Shown: positions 35,044 to 43,711 of the stretch, piece by piece
How the letters are laid out: each line of letters opens with the position of its first letter
Numbering within the stretch: position 1 is the first letter of the stretch
Source of the DNA: Polyangiaceae bacterium
GTDB taxonomy: Bacteria > Myxococcota_A > Polyangia > Polyangiales > Polyangiaceae
Direction: 5' to 3'
DNA length: 64,000 nucleotides
NCBI GenBank assembly: GCA_013361525.1
Contig: JABFXY010000024.1
Coordinates: forward strand, 62,001 to 126,000
The notes under the pieces: generated by a model
The model's database searches: none
What the model saw: only the letters and a program-made list of their open reading frames with translations
What the model was told of the DNA's origin: nothing
Program-made: the position numbers and the translations under genes

Positions 35044-35445
35044 ATGAACAAGAAGCTTGCTCTCGCCATCTCCGGTCTTGCCGTCGTCGCCGTCGCCGTC
35101 GCCGCAGGTGCCACGGCCCTGGCCGGCACCAAGATCCCCGGGCCCGTGCAGATCCATTTCGGTGAGAAATGGGCGCAAGGCAGCATGGGCTACGCGCGCT
35201 CGACGAGTGACAACGTCACCCAGATCGGCTGCCAGGTGCAGGTCGTCGATCTGGGGGAGCCGGCGATGAACTGCGTCGCCCGGGACTCCGCGGGCAACGC
35301 GATCATCTGCAGCACCGAGGACCCGTACATGATCAGCATCATGGGGGCCATGAACTCGGACTCGTATATCCACTTCGAGTGGGACGCGAACAAGACCTGC
35401 ACGACGCTCTACGTCGCGACCAATTCGGCCTATCAGCCGAAGTAG
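35044..35445 (+). CDS. Small secreted protein, unknown function
   Basis: The 133-residue protein has a Sec signal (MNKKLALAISGLAVVAVAVAAGATALA). The mature domain of about 105 residues carries four Cys (IGCQVQ, MNCVAR, IICSTE, KTCTTL). The pattern suggests a small disulphide-stabilised beta-sandwich. GAAGGA 9 nt before the ATG. No family was recognised. It is divergent from the ECF sigma factor gene. Confidence 0.75.
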   Translation: MNKKLALAISGLAVVAVAVAAGATALAGTKIPGPVQIHFGEKWAQGSMGYARSTSDNVTQIGCQVQVVDLGEPAMNCVARDSAGNAIICSTEDPYMISIMGAMNSDSYIHFEWDANKTCTTLYVATNSAYQPK

Positions 35446-35497
35446 CCATTCACGGCTCGCCGGGCGCGCCTCCTACCTTTGGGCCTTCATGACCACC

Positions 35498-35524
35498 CAC
35501 GATGTGCAAACTCTGCACTTCGTG
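35498..35524. promoter_or_regulatory. 27-bp palindromic element, copy A
   Basis: Arms CACGATGTGCA and TGCACTTCGTG are complementary except at one position and flank the centre AACTC. The copy lies in the 330-bp gene-free region 35446-35775, 252 bp before the ATG of the transmembrane kinase that heads the lipoprotein operon. It belongs to a family with copies at 43613, 49384, 52329 and 59149. No gene was found in the rest of this gap. Confidence 0.75.
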
Positions 35525-35775
35525 TCCCGTGCCCGATGCGGGATGCCTTCAATGGTCGACAGGGGAATTGACGGACCCAGCAACGAATAGGCCTGCTCGC
35601 GCGAGCTGGCGCTCGGCCCAAACAGGAGAGCAGTGCCTGGAGCATGCGATCCGGCCGCGCATGCTGCTCGAACCGTGTCGACGCGACGACCTGCCGGACG
35701 CATCGCGTCCAGCAGCAAACGACCGGGAACGGGCTGTATACCCGGCTCGCAAGGTTCGGATATATTCGTCCACGC

Positions 35776-37266
35776 ATGCTTCCCTCGGGGCTCGTCGCGC
35801 TCGCACCGGGGACGGTGATCAGCGGGAAATACCGCGTCGAGGGGCAGCTCGGCATCGGCGGAATGGGCGTCGTCGTCGCCGCGCGACACCTCGATCTGAA
35901 TCAGATCCTCGCGATCAAGGTGCTCTTGCCGAGCGCCGTGGGCACCGACGAGGCGACCACACGCTTCCTTCGCGAAGGCCGAGCCGCGGCGCAGCTCACG
36001 TCTCCTCACGTCGCGAAGGTTCACGACACCGGGCGCCTGCCTACGGGCGAGCCCTACCTCGTCATGGAGCTTCTGCGCGGGCGCGACCTTCGCGCCTACC
36101 TCACCGAGGTGGGCCGCGTGTCGGTCGCGCAAGCGGCGGAGTGGGTCCTCCAAGCGGCACACGCCCTCGGCGAAGCTCACGCGCTCAACATCATCCACCG
36201 CGACGTCAAACCGGCGAATCTGTTCCTCGCCGAGACCAGCGCAGGCCAACAGATCAAGGTCCTCGACTTCGGCATCTCGAAGCAGCTCGGCTCCGGCGAG
36301 GCGGAGCTCACGAACACCGCGTCTGCGGTCGGAACCCCTCGATACATGGCTCCCGAGCAGATGCGCTCGGCCCGATTCGCGGACGCGAGGGGCGACGTTT
36401 GGTCGCTCGGTATCGTGCTCTACGAGCTCACCACCGGGCAGCATCCCTTCCACGGCGACTCGATCACGGCGCTCTGCTTCGACGTCATGGAGCGCACGCC
36501 GGTGCCGCCCAGTCAGCTGAATCCGGAATTACCACCCGCCTTCGACGAGCTCGTCGCGCGATGCCTCGAAAAGGACCCGAGCGACCGCTTCCAATCGATG
36601 GAAGCGCTCGCGACGGCGCTGCGCGCGATCGCCCCGGCATCGCGCAGCTCTGCGCTCTTCAATACGGCTTCGGTCCAGGGAGCGGGGCCGGTTGCCGGTG
36701 TCACCCCGATGCCCGCCGTCTCGACGCTCGCTCCTGCGGTGGTACCGAAGCTCGATCCGCATACCGGCCCGCAGCCGCTGCTGCATCCGCGAACGATGAC
36801 GCTTCCGGCAGCGCAACCGCTGTTCTCGGAACCCCCCGCGCAAGAGACGATGCGCGCGTGGAACACGACCGCGGTGCCGAGGCCGGTCGCGAAGAAGGCG
36901 TCTCGCATGCCGCTCATCGGCCTCGGGATTGGCATCGGGATTGCCATCGCGGTGGTCGTCATGATGTTCATCGTCGACCGGGAGTCGAGCCCGCCCAGTG
37001 CCGCGAGCTCCGCGGTCAGCTCGGCCGCCCCCGCGACCGCGCTTTCCGCGGCTCCTTCCATTGCGCCCATCGAGTCCGCGGTTGCGCCCGCGGAGGCCGC
37101 CGCGCCGGTCAGCCCATCGCCCCCTCAATCGGCAATCCCCGTTTCATCCGATCCGCCGAAAATGGCGGAACCGCCGAAGCCGACACCCCCCACCGCCAGC
37201 CCTTGCGCCAGACCGCTCGAGAGGGACGAAAAAGGGCGCAAGGTTTGGAAAAAAGGGTGTCTGTAG
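35776..37266 (+). CDS. Transmembrane Ser/Thr protein kinase
   Basis: The 496-residue protein has an N-terminal Hanks kinase (about 12-290): GIGGMGVVVAARH glycine loop, Lys48 in LAIKVLL, HRD 141-143 in IHRDVKPANLF, DFG in VLDFGISK and APE in YMAPEQ. A Pro/Ala-rich linker leads to one transmembrane helix (about 378-400). An extracytoplasmic Ser/Pro/Ala-rich segment ends in a short domain with two Cys (SPCARPL, KKGCL). It is likely the sensor for the operon that follows: the next gene starts 4 bp after its stop. ATG 35776 was chosen because the upstream frame is Arg-rich. Confidence 0.9.
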   Translation: MLPSGLVALAPGTVISGKYRVEGQLGIGGMGVVVAARHLDLNQILAIKVLLPSAVGTDEATTRFLREGRAAAQLTSPHVAKVHDTGRLPTGEPYLVMELLRGRDLRAYLTEVGRVSVAQAAEWVLQAAHALGEAHALNIIHRDVKPANLFLAETSAGQQIKVLDFGISKQLGSGEAELTNTASAVGTPRYMAPEQMRSARFADARGDVWSLGIVLYELTTGQHPFHGDSITALCFDVMERTPVPPSQLNPELPPAFDELVARCLEKDPSDRFQSMEALATALRAIAPASRSSALFNTASVQGAGPVAGVTPMPAVSTLAPAVVPKLDPHTGPQPLLHPRTMTLPAAQPLFSEPPAQETMRAWNTTAVPRPVAKKASRMPLIGLGIGIGIAIAVVVMMFIVDRESSPPSAASSAVSSAAPATALSAAPSIAPIESAVAPAEAAAPVSPSPPQSAIPVSSDPPKMAEPPKPTPPTASPCARPLERDEKGRKVWKKGCL

Positions 37267-37270
37267 CACC

Positions 37271-38176
37271 GTGCTTCTCGCCAAACCTTCACTGAAGCGA
37301 GCCGGCACGAGGGCCATCCATCTCAGTCGCTTTTGCATTATCGCCGGCGTGATTGGCGCGGTCTCGGCGTCGCTATTTTTTTCGAGCGCAGCGCTGGCCG
37401 ATACCCAACAAGAGTGCGGTGACTCCTACTTGAAGACGCAGGATCTTCAAGACGCGGGCAAGCTCGAAGAGGCGATCGAACAGGCGCAAATCTGTTCACA
37501 AGCCTGCCCGAAGCTGACGTCGCGCGCGGCGAAGGAGATGACCAGCGACTGCGCGAAGTGGCAAACGGATCTCGAAAGCCGGACCTCGAGCATCATCGTC
37601 GAAGTGGTGGACGCCGCCGGAAAGCCCGTGACCGAAGGGTCCATATCGCTCGACGGCGAACCGTGGCTCGAAAAACTCGATAGCGCTGCGCACGGGCTGT
37701 CGAAGGGGCCCCACACCCTCAAGATCAACGTCAAAGACGCCGACCCCCACACCGAGGGCATCGTCGTCAAAGAGGGTGAGAAGGACCGAAAGATCAAAAT
37801 CACCCTCCCGGGGGCCGAACCGCCCCCGGCCGAGTACAGCATCGCGCCGTGGATCATCGGCGGCGCGGGCGTTGCAGTGCTCCTCGCGAGCGCCGTCACC
37901 GGCGGCCTCGTCATTTACGACTACAACGTCATGAACAAGAACTGCAACGAGGTGACGGGCTGCGAGCCCGACGGCGAGGAGGCCGTCGCCCGGGGCCAAG
38001 TGCTCGGTCCGGTCACCACAGGCCTCCTCGTCGGCGGTGGCGCATTGGTGGCGGCAGGTGTCATCTGGCTCGTGGTCGAGCGCACGGGTGGGGAAGAGCC
38101 GTCGAAGACCTCTTTCTTCGTCGCACCGATCATCTCGAGCGATCAAAAGGGGGTCGCGCTCGGAGGCTCGTGGTGA
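37271..38176 (+). CDS. PEGA-like repeat membrane protein
   Basis: About 301 residues with a signal or N-terminal anchor (FCIIAGVIGAVSASLFFSSAALA) and a helical TPR-like segment with Cys (ECGDSYLKTQDLQDAGKLEEAIEQAQICSQACPKL). A beta domain with the PEGA-like pattern SIIVEVVDAAGKPVTEGSISLDG...LSKGPHTLKINVKD follows. Two C-terminal transmembrane helices (about 200-222 and 250-272) complete it. Proteins of this layout commonly follow Ser/Thr kinase genes in myxobacteria. GTG 37271 lies 4 bp after the kinase stop, and its own stop overlaps the next GTG by 4 bp. Confidence 0.75.
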   Translation: MLLAKPSLKRAGTRAIHLSRFCIIAGVIGAVSASLFFSSAALADTQQECGDSYLKTQDLQDAGKLEEAIEQAQICSQACPKLTSRAAKEMTSDCAKWQTDLESRTSSIIVEVVDAAGKPVTEGSISLDGEPWLEKLDSAAHGLSKGPHTLKINVKDADPHTEGIVVKEGEKDRKIKITLPGAEPPPAEYSIAPWIIGGAGVAVLLASAVTGGLVIYDYNVMNKNCNEVTGCEPDGEEAVARGQVLGPVTTGLLVGGGALVAAGVIWLVVERTGGEEPSKTSFFVAPIISSDQKGVALGGSW

Positions 38177-39558
38177 GCCCACAATCTCGAGTTGGTGCGA
38201 GGGTGCGTAGGTCGAGCACACTCGCGTTTACCGGGATCGCAGTCGTCGTCCTCACCGCTTCGTGCGCGCTGAATTTCTCCGACTACGACGACATCGACGA
38301 CGAAAGCTCGACGAGCACGGGTGCCGGCGGCGCGGGTGGTGCCCCGCCGCTTTCGCCGCAGGGCACACCGTGCAGCTCGAACGACGAGTGTATCGACGGC
38401 CATTGCCTTCCGAGCAACGACGACAGCGGCAATATCTGCTGCGCGACCGATTGCACCGATGCCAAAGCCGCGAGCTGCGGCACCAATGGCAAATGCGATC
38501 CTGGGGGCGGGAGCTGCGCGTCTTATCCTGCCGGCACGGTCTGCGGGGAGACGACGTGTGAAGACGGCGCCCTCACGACGGAAGTTTGTCAGGCGGGGGC
38601 CTGCGCCGCTGGCGAAGCGATCCCCTGCGCCGGCGGGCTCGCATGTGAAAACGACGGAAAGACCTGCAAGACGGTGTGCGGCTCCGGCGTGGATTGCGCG
38701 AACGAGATCGGCGGGGCCGAGTGCCCGTATCCATTGAGCACGTTCTGCATCGAGCGACCCAACGGCGCGGTATGTGATTCCGACTTCGAGTGCGCGAGCG
38801 GCGTATGCGGGACCACGGGGGTCGGTCATTGCTGCTCGCCTACTGCGTCGTGCGACGTCACGGGCGGCCCCTGCGACGCGATCGATTGCAATTCGGAGGG
38901 TGCGTGCGAGTTTCCCGGCGCGGACACGGCGTGCGGAGACGAACAGTCCTGCACGAACGCGAATCTCTTCACCAGCCAAACCTGCGATGACAATGGCGAG
39001 TGCGAGACCGCGAGCACGCAACAGGCATGTCCGGGCCACCTCGAATGCGCGACCGACAAGACCTGCCACACGGCGTGTGGCTCCAATGACGCCACCGGCG
39101 ATACCTTCTGTGCCGCCGGTTATTGGTGTGACGGCTCGACCTGTCAGCCCGCCAGAGACGAGGGCAGCGGGTGCTCTCGTGATGGGCAATGCCACTCGGA
39201 GGAGTGCCCGCCCAGCGGCATGTGCACCAGCAACTGCGACCTCGACGGCGACGATCAGGCTCGTCGTGACATGAAGTGCGGCGGCCTCGACTGCGACGAC
39301 AACGACGCGCTCACCTACGACGCCCAGCCCGCGTTCTTCGATACCCCTCGTTCGAACGGCAGCTACGACTACAACTGCGACGATATCGAGGAGCCGAAGC
39401 TCAATACCTGGTGCAGCTGCCCAGGTGCGATCCTTCGGGTCGCGGGGGGCGCCGACGGCTGCGGCGAGACCGGCGAGCTTTGGGAGTGCAATTGGTCGTG
39501 GTTCCAATGCGTTCCCGTTAGAGTATTGGACGACAACGTCACGCAAACTTGTCGGTAA
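38173..39558 (+). CDS. Cys-rich lipoprotein with MopE-like metal motif
   Basis: The 461-residue protein has a lipobox LTASC (about Cys31) and a Ser/Thr/Gly linker. About ten Cys-rich modules of the CxSNDECxxGHCLPS type follow (residues 55-350). Near the C terminus is a putative metal-binding motif resembling the MopE repeat (DLDGDDQARRDMKCGGLDCDDNDA...YDYNCDD). It is surface-exposed and heavily disulphide-bonded. It is a paralogue of the next gene: the first about 130 mature residues align module by module. GTG start overlapping the previous stop by 4 bp. Confidence 0.8.
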   Translation: MSPQSRVGARVRRSSTLAFTGIAVVVLTASCALNFSDYDDIDDESSTSTGAGGAGGAPPLSPQGTPCSSNDECIDGHCLPSNDDSGNICCATDCTDAKAASCGTNGKCDPGGGSCASYPAGTVCGETTCEDGALTTEVCQAGACAAGEAIPCAGGLACENDGKTCKTVCGSGVDCANEIGGAECPYPLSTFCIERPNGAVCDSDFECASGVCGTTGVGHCCSPTASCDVTGGPCDAIDCNSEGACEFPGADTACGDEQSCTNANLFTSQTCDDNGECETASTQQACPGHLECATDKTCHTACGSNDATGDTFCAAGYWCDGSTCQPARDEGSGCSRDGQCHSEECPPSGMCTSNCDLDGDDQARRDMKCGGLDCDDNDALTYDAQPAFFDTPRSNGSYDYNCDDIEEPKLNTWCSCPGAILRVAGGADGCGETGELWECNWSWFQCVPVRVLDDNVTQTCR

Positions 39559-39629
39559 GAGCCGGCCGCGCGGCCGGAAGAGGCTCCATTCGAATATTCG
39601 AGTGGGGTTCGCCCTCGGGAGGAGTCGTG

Positions 39630-40682
39630 ATGCGAGATACGAACAAGAACCGCAAGATCACGGCGCCGGATTCAGGTCCACTTGCGCTCTTGGGTATCGC
39701 ATTCGCCATCGTCGGCGCCGGGTGCGCGCTGGAGTTTCCCGACTACGATCAGGGCGGATCGAGCGGCACGGCGTCGGGCGGCGCCGGAGGGTCGACGACC
39801 GATGGTGCAGCCGGGAGCACGTCGAGCTCGCCCGCGCCCGACGGGTCATCGTGCAACTCGAATGGCGAGTGTCTCAATGGCCATTGCCTGCCGAGCAACA
39901 CGGAAGAAGGCAATGTCTGCTGCGCGACCGCCTGCGAAGACGCGGGCGCGGCGAGCTGCGGCACGAATGGCAACTGCGACGCGCACGGCGGCAGCTGCGC
40001 CCTCTACCCGGCGGGAACGGCGTGCGGCGACACGACGACCTGCGACGTTGGAATGCTCACGAGCATGTCGTGCCAGATGGGCTCTTGCGAGAACGTCTCC
40101 GGCCCGTGCGCCGGAGGGCTCGCGTGCGCAGACGCAACGAGCTGCAAAAGCTCCTGCGCGTCGAGCGCCGACTGCGTGAACCCCGCCGCCGAATGCCCGG
40201 CCGGGGAATGCGTACAACCCGTCGGCTCGCCGTGCGACTCGGACGAACAATGCCTGAGCGGCGTTTGTGGGACGACCGGCAATGGTGGGCATTGCTGCAC
40301 GGCGGCGTGCGATCCCACGGGCGAGCCCTGCGGCGCGATCGATTGCGACGAGAGCGGCGCGTGCATCTTCCCGGAGACGGCCTGCGGCGACACCGCCTCG
40401 TGCACGAATGCGACGCTCACCAGCGAATACTGCGACGGCCTCGGGGAGTGCGCGTCCGGGGCCGAAGGCGCGCCGTGTCCCGGTCACCTCGTCTGCGAGG
40501 ACGCCAATAGCTGCTACGAGACCTGCGGCTCGAACGACACCACCGGTGATGCCCGCTGCACGCAGGGCTTCTGGTGCGACGGATCGGCCTGTGTGCCGGC
40601 ATCCGTCGTTCCTGGCGCTCCGTGCACGCGTGGCGCTCAGTGTGCTTCTGGGGTATGCACGGCATTGGGGTGTTACCTATGA
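39630..40682 (+). CDS. Cys-rich lipoprotein, tandem paralogue
   Basis: The 350-residue protein has a lipobox VGAGC (about Cys33), the tripeptide-like motif ALEFPDYDQ shared by its neighbours (NFSDYDD, TFDDYPT), and a Gly/Ser linker. Cys-rich modules homologous to those of the preceding gene run to the C terminus (GHCLPSN, CCATAC, AASCGTNGNC). It lacks the MopE-like metal motif of its paralogue, so the two differ by loss or gain of that tail. GGGAGGAG precedes ATG 39630; GTG 39627 is an alternative. Confidence 0.8.
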   Translation: MRDTNKNRKITAPDSGPLALLGIAFAIVGAGCALEFPDYDQGGSSGTASGGAGGSTTDGAAGSTSSSPAPDGSSCNSNGECLNGHCLPSNTEEGNVCCATACEDAGAASCGTNGNCDAHGGSCALYPAGTACGDTTTCDVGMLTSMSCQMGSCENVSGPCAGGLACADATSCKSSCASSADCVNPAAECPAGECVQPVGSPCDSDEQCLSGVCGTTGNGGHCCTAACDPTGEPCGAIDCDESGACIFPETACGDTASCTNATLTSEYCDGLGECASGAEGAPCPGHLVCEDANSCYETCGSNDTTGDARCTQGFWCDGSACVPASVVPGAPCTRGAQCASGVCTALGCYL

Positions 40683-41758
40683 AGGCGCTCGCCGTGACGC
40701 TCGGATTGGGGCTGACCGCGCTCGGAGCGTCGTGTGCCCTCACGTTCGACGATTACCCGACCGACGAAGGAGCCGGCGGCGAAGGTGGCTCCACGACCGC
40801 GACGGGGTCGGCGACCGAGTCGAGCTCGAGCTCGGGCGGTCAGGGTGGAGGAACGCCGGAGCCGACATGCGTGCGCACCGTCTTGGCGATCGACCAACTC
40901 CTCGTCGGCGACATCCTTCATCCAGAGGGTTGGCCGTCGCCCTACGCGTGGAAGCAATACGGCGCCAACATCGACGACGACACCACGAGCAACGACTACA
41001 CGATGCACTGCACGCCGAATTCGGGCGGGTCGGCGCAACAGGCCTTCCTCGACGGAAACGACGGTATCGACAACTCCTTCGGCCACAACCTTCTGCCCGT
41101 ATTCGCCGGCCTCTCGGCCGACGTGAACTCGAGCATCACGTCGGGTAACGTCGGCTACCTCTTCGATCTCGTCGGTCTGACGGCGGACGCGAATCAGGCG
41201 GACATCACGACCCGCTTCTATTCGGCAGCTCAGCTCGATCACGATCCGGTCTTCGACGGAAGCGATTGCTGGGACGTCGACGGCGCGTCGGTCACCGACC
41301 CGAACGACGTCGGGACGGCTAAGTCCGTCTTCACCGGCGGCCTTCTGACGACCAACGAATGGCGGAGCGGACTGCCACAAACGGTCGTGCTCACGGTGCA
41401 ATATCAGGGCATTTTCGTTCCGCTCACGCTCCACCACGCAATGATCTGGGCTCCGCTCACGTCCGAGCACGACGCGACCGAGCCCGGCGCCATCGGTCAA
41501 ATCAGCGGTGTCCTCGACACCGAGGAGCTGGTCACCGCGGTGAGCCGATACATTCACACTTGGAGCCCGGAGGATTGCGTGAACTTCCCGAATGTGGCGA
41601 CCGCGATTCGCCAGGCTTCGGACATCATGGTCGACGGTACCCAAGACCCGGGCGAGACGTGCAATGGCATCAGCATCGGCCTCGGGTTCACCGTCAAACG
41701 GGCCTTACTGGGCGGCGTGGGCCCGGCGTCTTCGCTTCCGATGGTGGGCTGCCGATAG
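40679..41758 (+). CDS. Lipoprotein, last gene of kinase operon
   Basis: The 359-residue protein has a lipobox LGASC (about Cys19), LTFDDYPTDE as in the two preceding lipoproteins, and a Gly/Ser/Thr-rich linker. A beta-rich domain of about 300 residues follows with few Cys. I do not recognise the domain. The linker and the shared YD-containing motif after the lipid Cys suggest that all three lipoproteins are presented on the surface the same way. The ATG overlaps the previous stop by 4 bp. It converges with the lysozyme-lectin gene with 86 bp between and no clear terminator. Confidence 0.75.
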   Translation: MKALAVTLGLGLTALGASCALTFDDYPTDEGAGGEGGSTTATGSATESSSSSGGQGGGTPEPTCVRTVLAIDQLLVGDILHPEGWPSPYAWKQYGANIDDDTTSNDYTMHCTPNSGGSAQQAFLDGNDGIDNSFGHNLLPVFAGLSADVNSSITSGNVGYLFDLVGLTADANQADITTRFYSAAQLDHDPVFDGSDCWDVDGASVTDPNDVGTAKSVFTGGLLTTNEWRSGLPQTVVLTVQYQGIFVPLTLHHAMIWAPLTSEHDATEPGAIGQISGVLDTEELVTAVSRYIHTWSPEDCVNFPNVATAIRQASDIMVDGTQDPGETCNGISIGLGFTVKRALLGGVGPASSLPMVGCR

Positions 41759-41844
41759 CGCAATCGAGCCGAAATGCCCAACGACCGGTACGCTCTCGAG
41801 GCGCGCCAGTCGCCGGGCTCGGTGTGATTGGAGCTCGCTCCTGC

Positions 41845-43527
41845 TCACTTACCCCAATCGTCGTGTTTGATGGAGTTGGTGTCCGGGTCCCAGAACCAAT
41901 GTTGGGCATGCCCCGCCGAATCCAGCGCCCAAACGTGCTGTTGAGCGCCGATGGTGATCGCGGTCGGATCCTTGGCGATGCCGTTGCCCCAAGTGTCGTG
42001 CGAGATGCCGGCTCCCGGCGCCCACCACCAATGTTCGACCGTACCGTTCTTGCCGCGCACGAATGCGTGCTGCTCGCCATTTTCAGTTACGAACACGCTC
42101 GGCCGACCGACGACGCCGGCTCCCCACGTATCGTGCTGCACACCGTTGGTGTTCGGGCCCCAATACCAATGCTGCAGGTTGCCGGCGCCGTCCACGGCCC
42201 ACACCGCTTGGAACTCGTCGAAGGTCATCGCCGTGGGGTCGCCCGCGAGCCCCGTGCCCCACGTGTCGTGTGAGATACCCCCGCCCGGCGTCCACCACCA
42301 ATGCTCGAGCGTGCCGCCGGTGCCGCGTGCAAAAGCGTGCTGCGCGCCATCCTTCGTGACGAATACGCTCGGCCGGCCGACAACACCCTGACCCCAGGTA
42401 TCGTGCTGCACGCCATTCGTGTCGGGACCCCAGAACCAGTGCTGCAGCTTTCCACCCTGGTCGACCGCCCAGACGTCCTCGTAGTCGCCAATCACGATCG
42501 CTGCGGGGTCGCCGGCGATGCTTCCGCCCGCGGCCCAAACGTCGTTGCGCGGGCCGTTCGCCGGGTCCCAGAACCAATGCTTGAGAGAGCCGTCGGTGCC
42601 GCGCGCGAAGACGTGCTGGGACGTGCCGTGGACGAACGAGACAGGGTCACCGGCGGTCCCCGTTCCCCACGTATCGGTAAAGATCTTGTTCTCGTTTCCG
42701 TCCCACCAGTGATGACGGACGTTGCCCGCGCCGTCGCTGTGCACCAAATGTTGCTGATTGGGATATAGGAAAGCGAGCCCTCCCTCGGGCCCTTGGCTGG
42801 ACGTCGAACCGCCGCCGCCCGTAGCCCAGAAGTCGAGCCCACCCGGCTCTTCGATCGCGAGGTCGAGGCCCTCCGAATAGGTCTGATAACGTGACGACCA
42901 GCAGCTCCAGCCGGGTTGGCAACCGTTGTAATAGCGGACCACGGTCTTGATCCATTGGTCGCGCAAGGTCGGGTTGTTGACATCGAAGTTGTTGAGCCAG
43001 GCGAACGCCTTTGCGTCGGTCTCCGCGTTCGTCGTGTAGTCGGAGTCCCTCACCATGCGGACCACGTAATCGACGGCGCTCGAGAGCTGGCCTTCGGTGG
43101 TGAGCACGGCGTTACCGTACTTCGAAATTGTCTGGCTGTAGGTGCCGGCGTCGAACTGGAACATGCCCAGCCCACCTTGCTGATCCGAGCACGGGCCGTC
43201 GGCGGAGCCGGCGATGATCGGACCGCCGCCGCAATCGGGCGACGCGGGACCCTTGCACGCCCACTGAGCCTCGGACCAGCACATCGCGAGGCCCGTCTCG
43301 TCGTTCGCGATCCCGGCGAACAAATAACCGTTGCGCTGAATCCCTCGATCGCGCGCCGCCTCGCGTATCCGCTCGTAGCGCGGCTTCTTCTGGGCGGACG
43401 AGAGCGAGTCTCTACGGTCGTCCGCGTTCTCCGAGAACTCATCCTCCGTCGGGTCGGAGGGAGCACAGCCGGCGAGCGCTACGAGCGCGAGCGTGAATGC
43501 AGCGGCGGTCGTCGTGCGAAGGGTCAT
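41845..43527 (-). CDS. Lysozyme-like lipoprotein with seven-bladed PLL-type propeller
   Basis: The 560-residue protein has a lipobox LALAGC (Cys21). A goose-lysozyme/SLT-like domain (about 66-225) has a candidate catalytic Glu77 in AGIANDETGLAMCW, GGLGMFQFDAGTYSQ and YYNGCQPGW. From about 255 there are seven repeats of about 43 residues of the form HxFARGxxGxLxHWxWxPxxxxxHDTWGxGxxGDP. This is the blade signature of Photorhabdus PLL-type sugar-binding propellers. It should bind surface glycans and cleave peptidoglycan. Blades 3-4 and 5-6 are near-identical pairs, so they arose by recent duplication. It is divergent from the endostatin-like gene. Confidence 0.82.
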   Translation of the reverse strand: MTLRTTTAAAFTLALVALAGCAPSDPTEDEFSENADDRRDSLSSAQKKPRYERIREAARDRGIQRNGYLFAGIANDETGLAMCWSEAQWACKGPASPDCGGGPIIAGSADGPCSDQQGGLGMFQFDAGTYSQTISKYGNAVLTTEGQLSSAVDYVVRMVRDSDYTTNAETDAKAFAWLNNFDVNNPTLRDQWIKTVVRYYNGCQPGWSCWSSRYQTYSEGLDLAIEEPGGLDFWATGGGGSTSSQGPEGGLAFLYPNQQHLVHSDGAGNVRHHWWDGNENKIFTDTWGTGTAGDPVSFVHGTSQHVFARGTDGSLKHWFWDPANGPRNDVWAAGGSIAGDPAAIVIGDYEDVWAVDQGGKLQHWFWGPDTNGVQHDTWGQGVVGRPSVFVTKDGAQHAFARGTGGTLEHWWWTPGGGISHDTWGTGLAGDPTAMTFDEFQAVWAVDGAGNLQHWYWGPNTNGVQHDTWGAGVVGRPSVFVTENGEQHAFVRGKNGTVEHWWWAPGAGISHDTWGNGIAKDPTAITIGAQQHVWALDSAGHAQHWFWDPDTNSIKHDDWGK

Positions 43528-43610
43528 GCCGGCCGTGCACAGCAACCGCTGTTCCACACCTGTCCGCGGGCGAAGGCGCGGTCGTGCAATGCGATCGACA
43601 ACGCCCGCGG

Positions 43611-43641
43611 TGCTCGATGTGCAAACTCTGCACACGAAGCA
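43611..43641. promoter_or_regulatory. 27-bp palindromic element, copy B
   Basis: Core TGTGCA-AACTC-TGCACA, with outer flanks tgctcga and cgaagca that are imperfect complements. It lies in the 184-bp divergent promoter region 43528-43711, 84 bp upstream of the lysozyme-lectin start and 70 bp upstream of the endostatin-like gene start. Confidence 0.7.
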
Positions 43642-43711
43642 ATTGCTCGCGTAACCGTCGAGTCGCCGCGCCGCTCATTCGACCGGCACGGCGGTTGCGA
43701 AGCAACACCGC

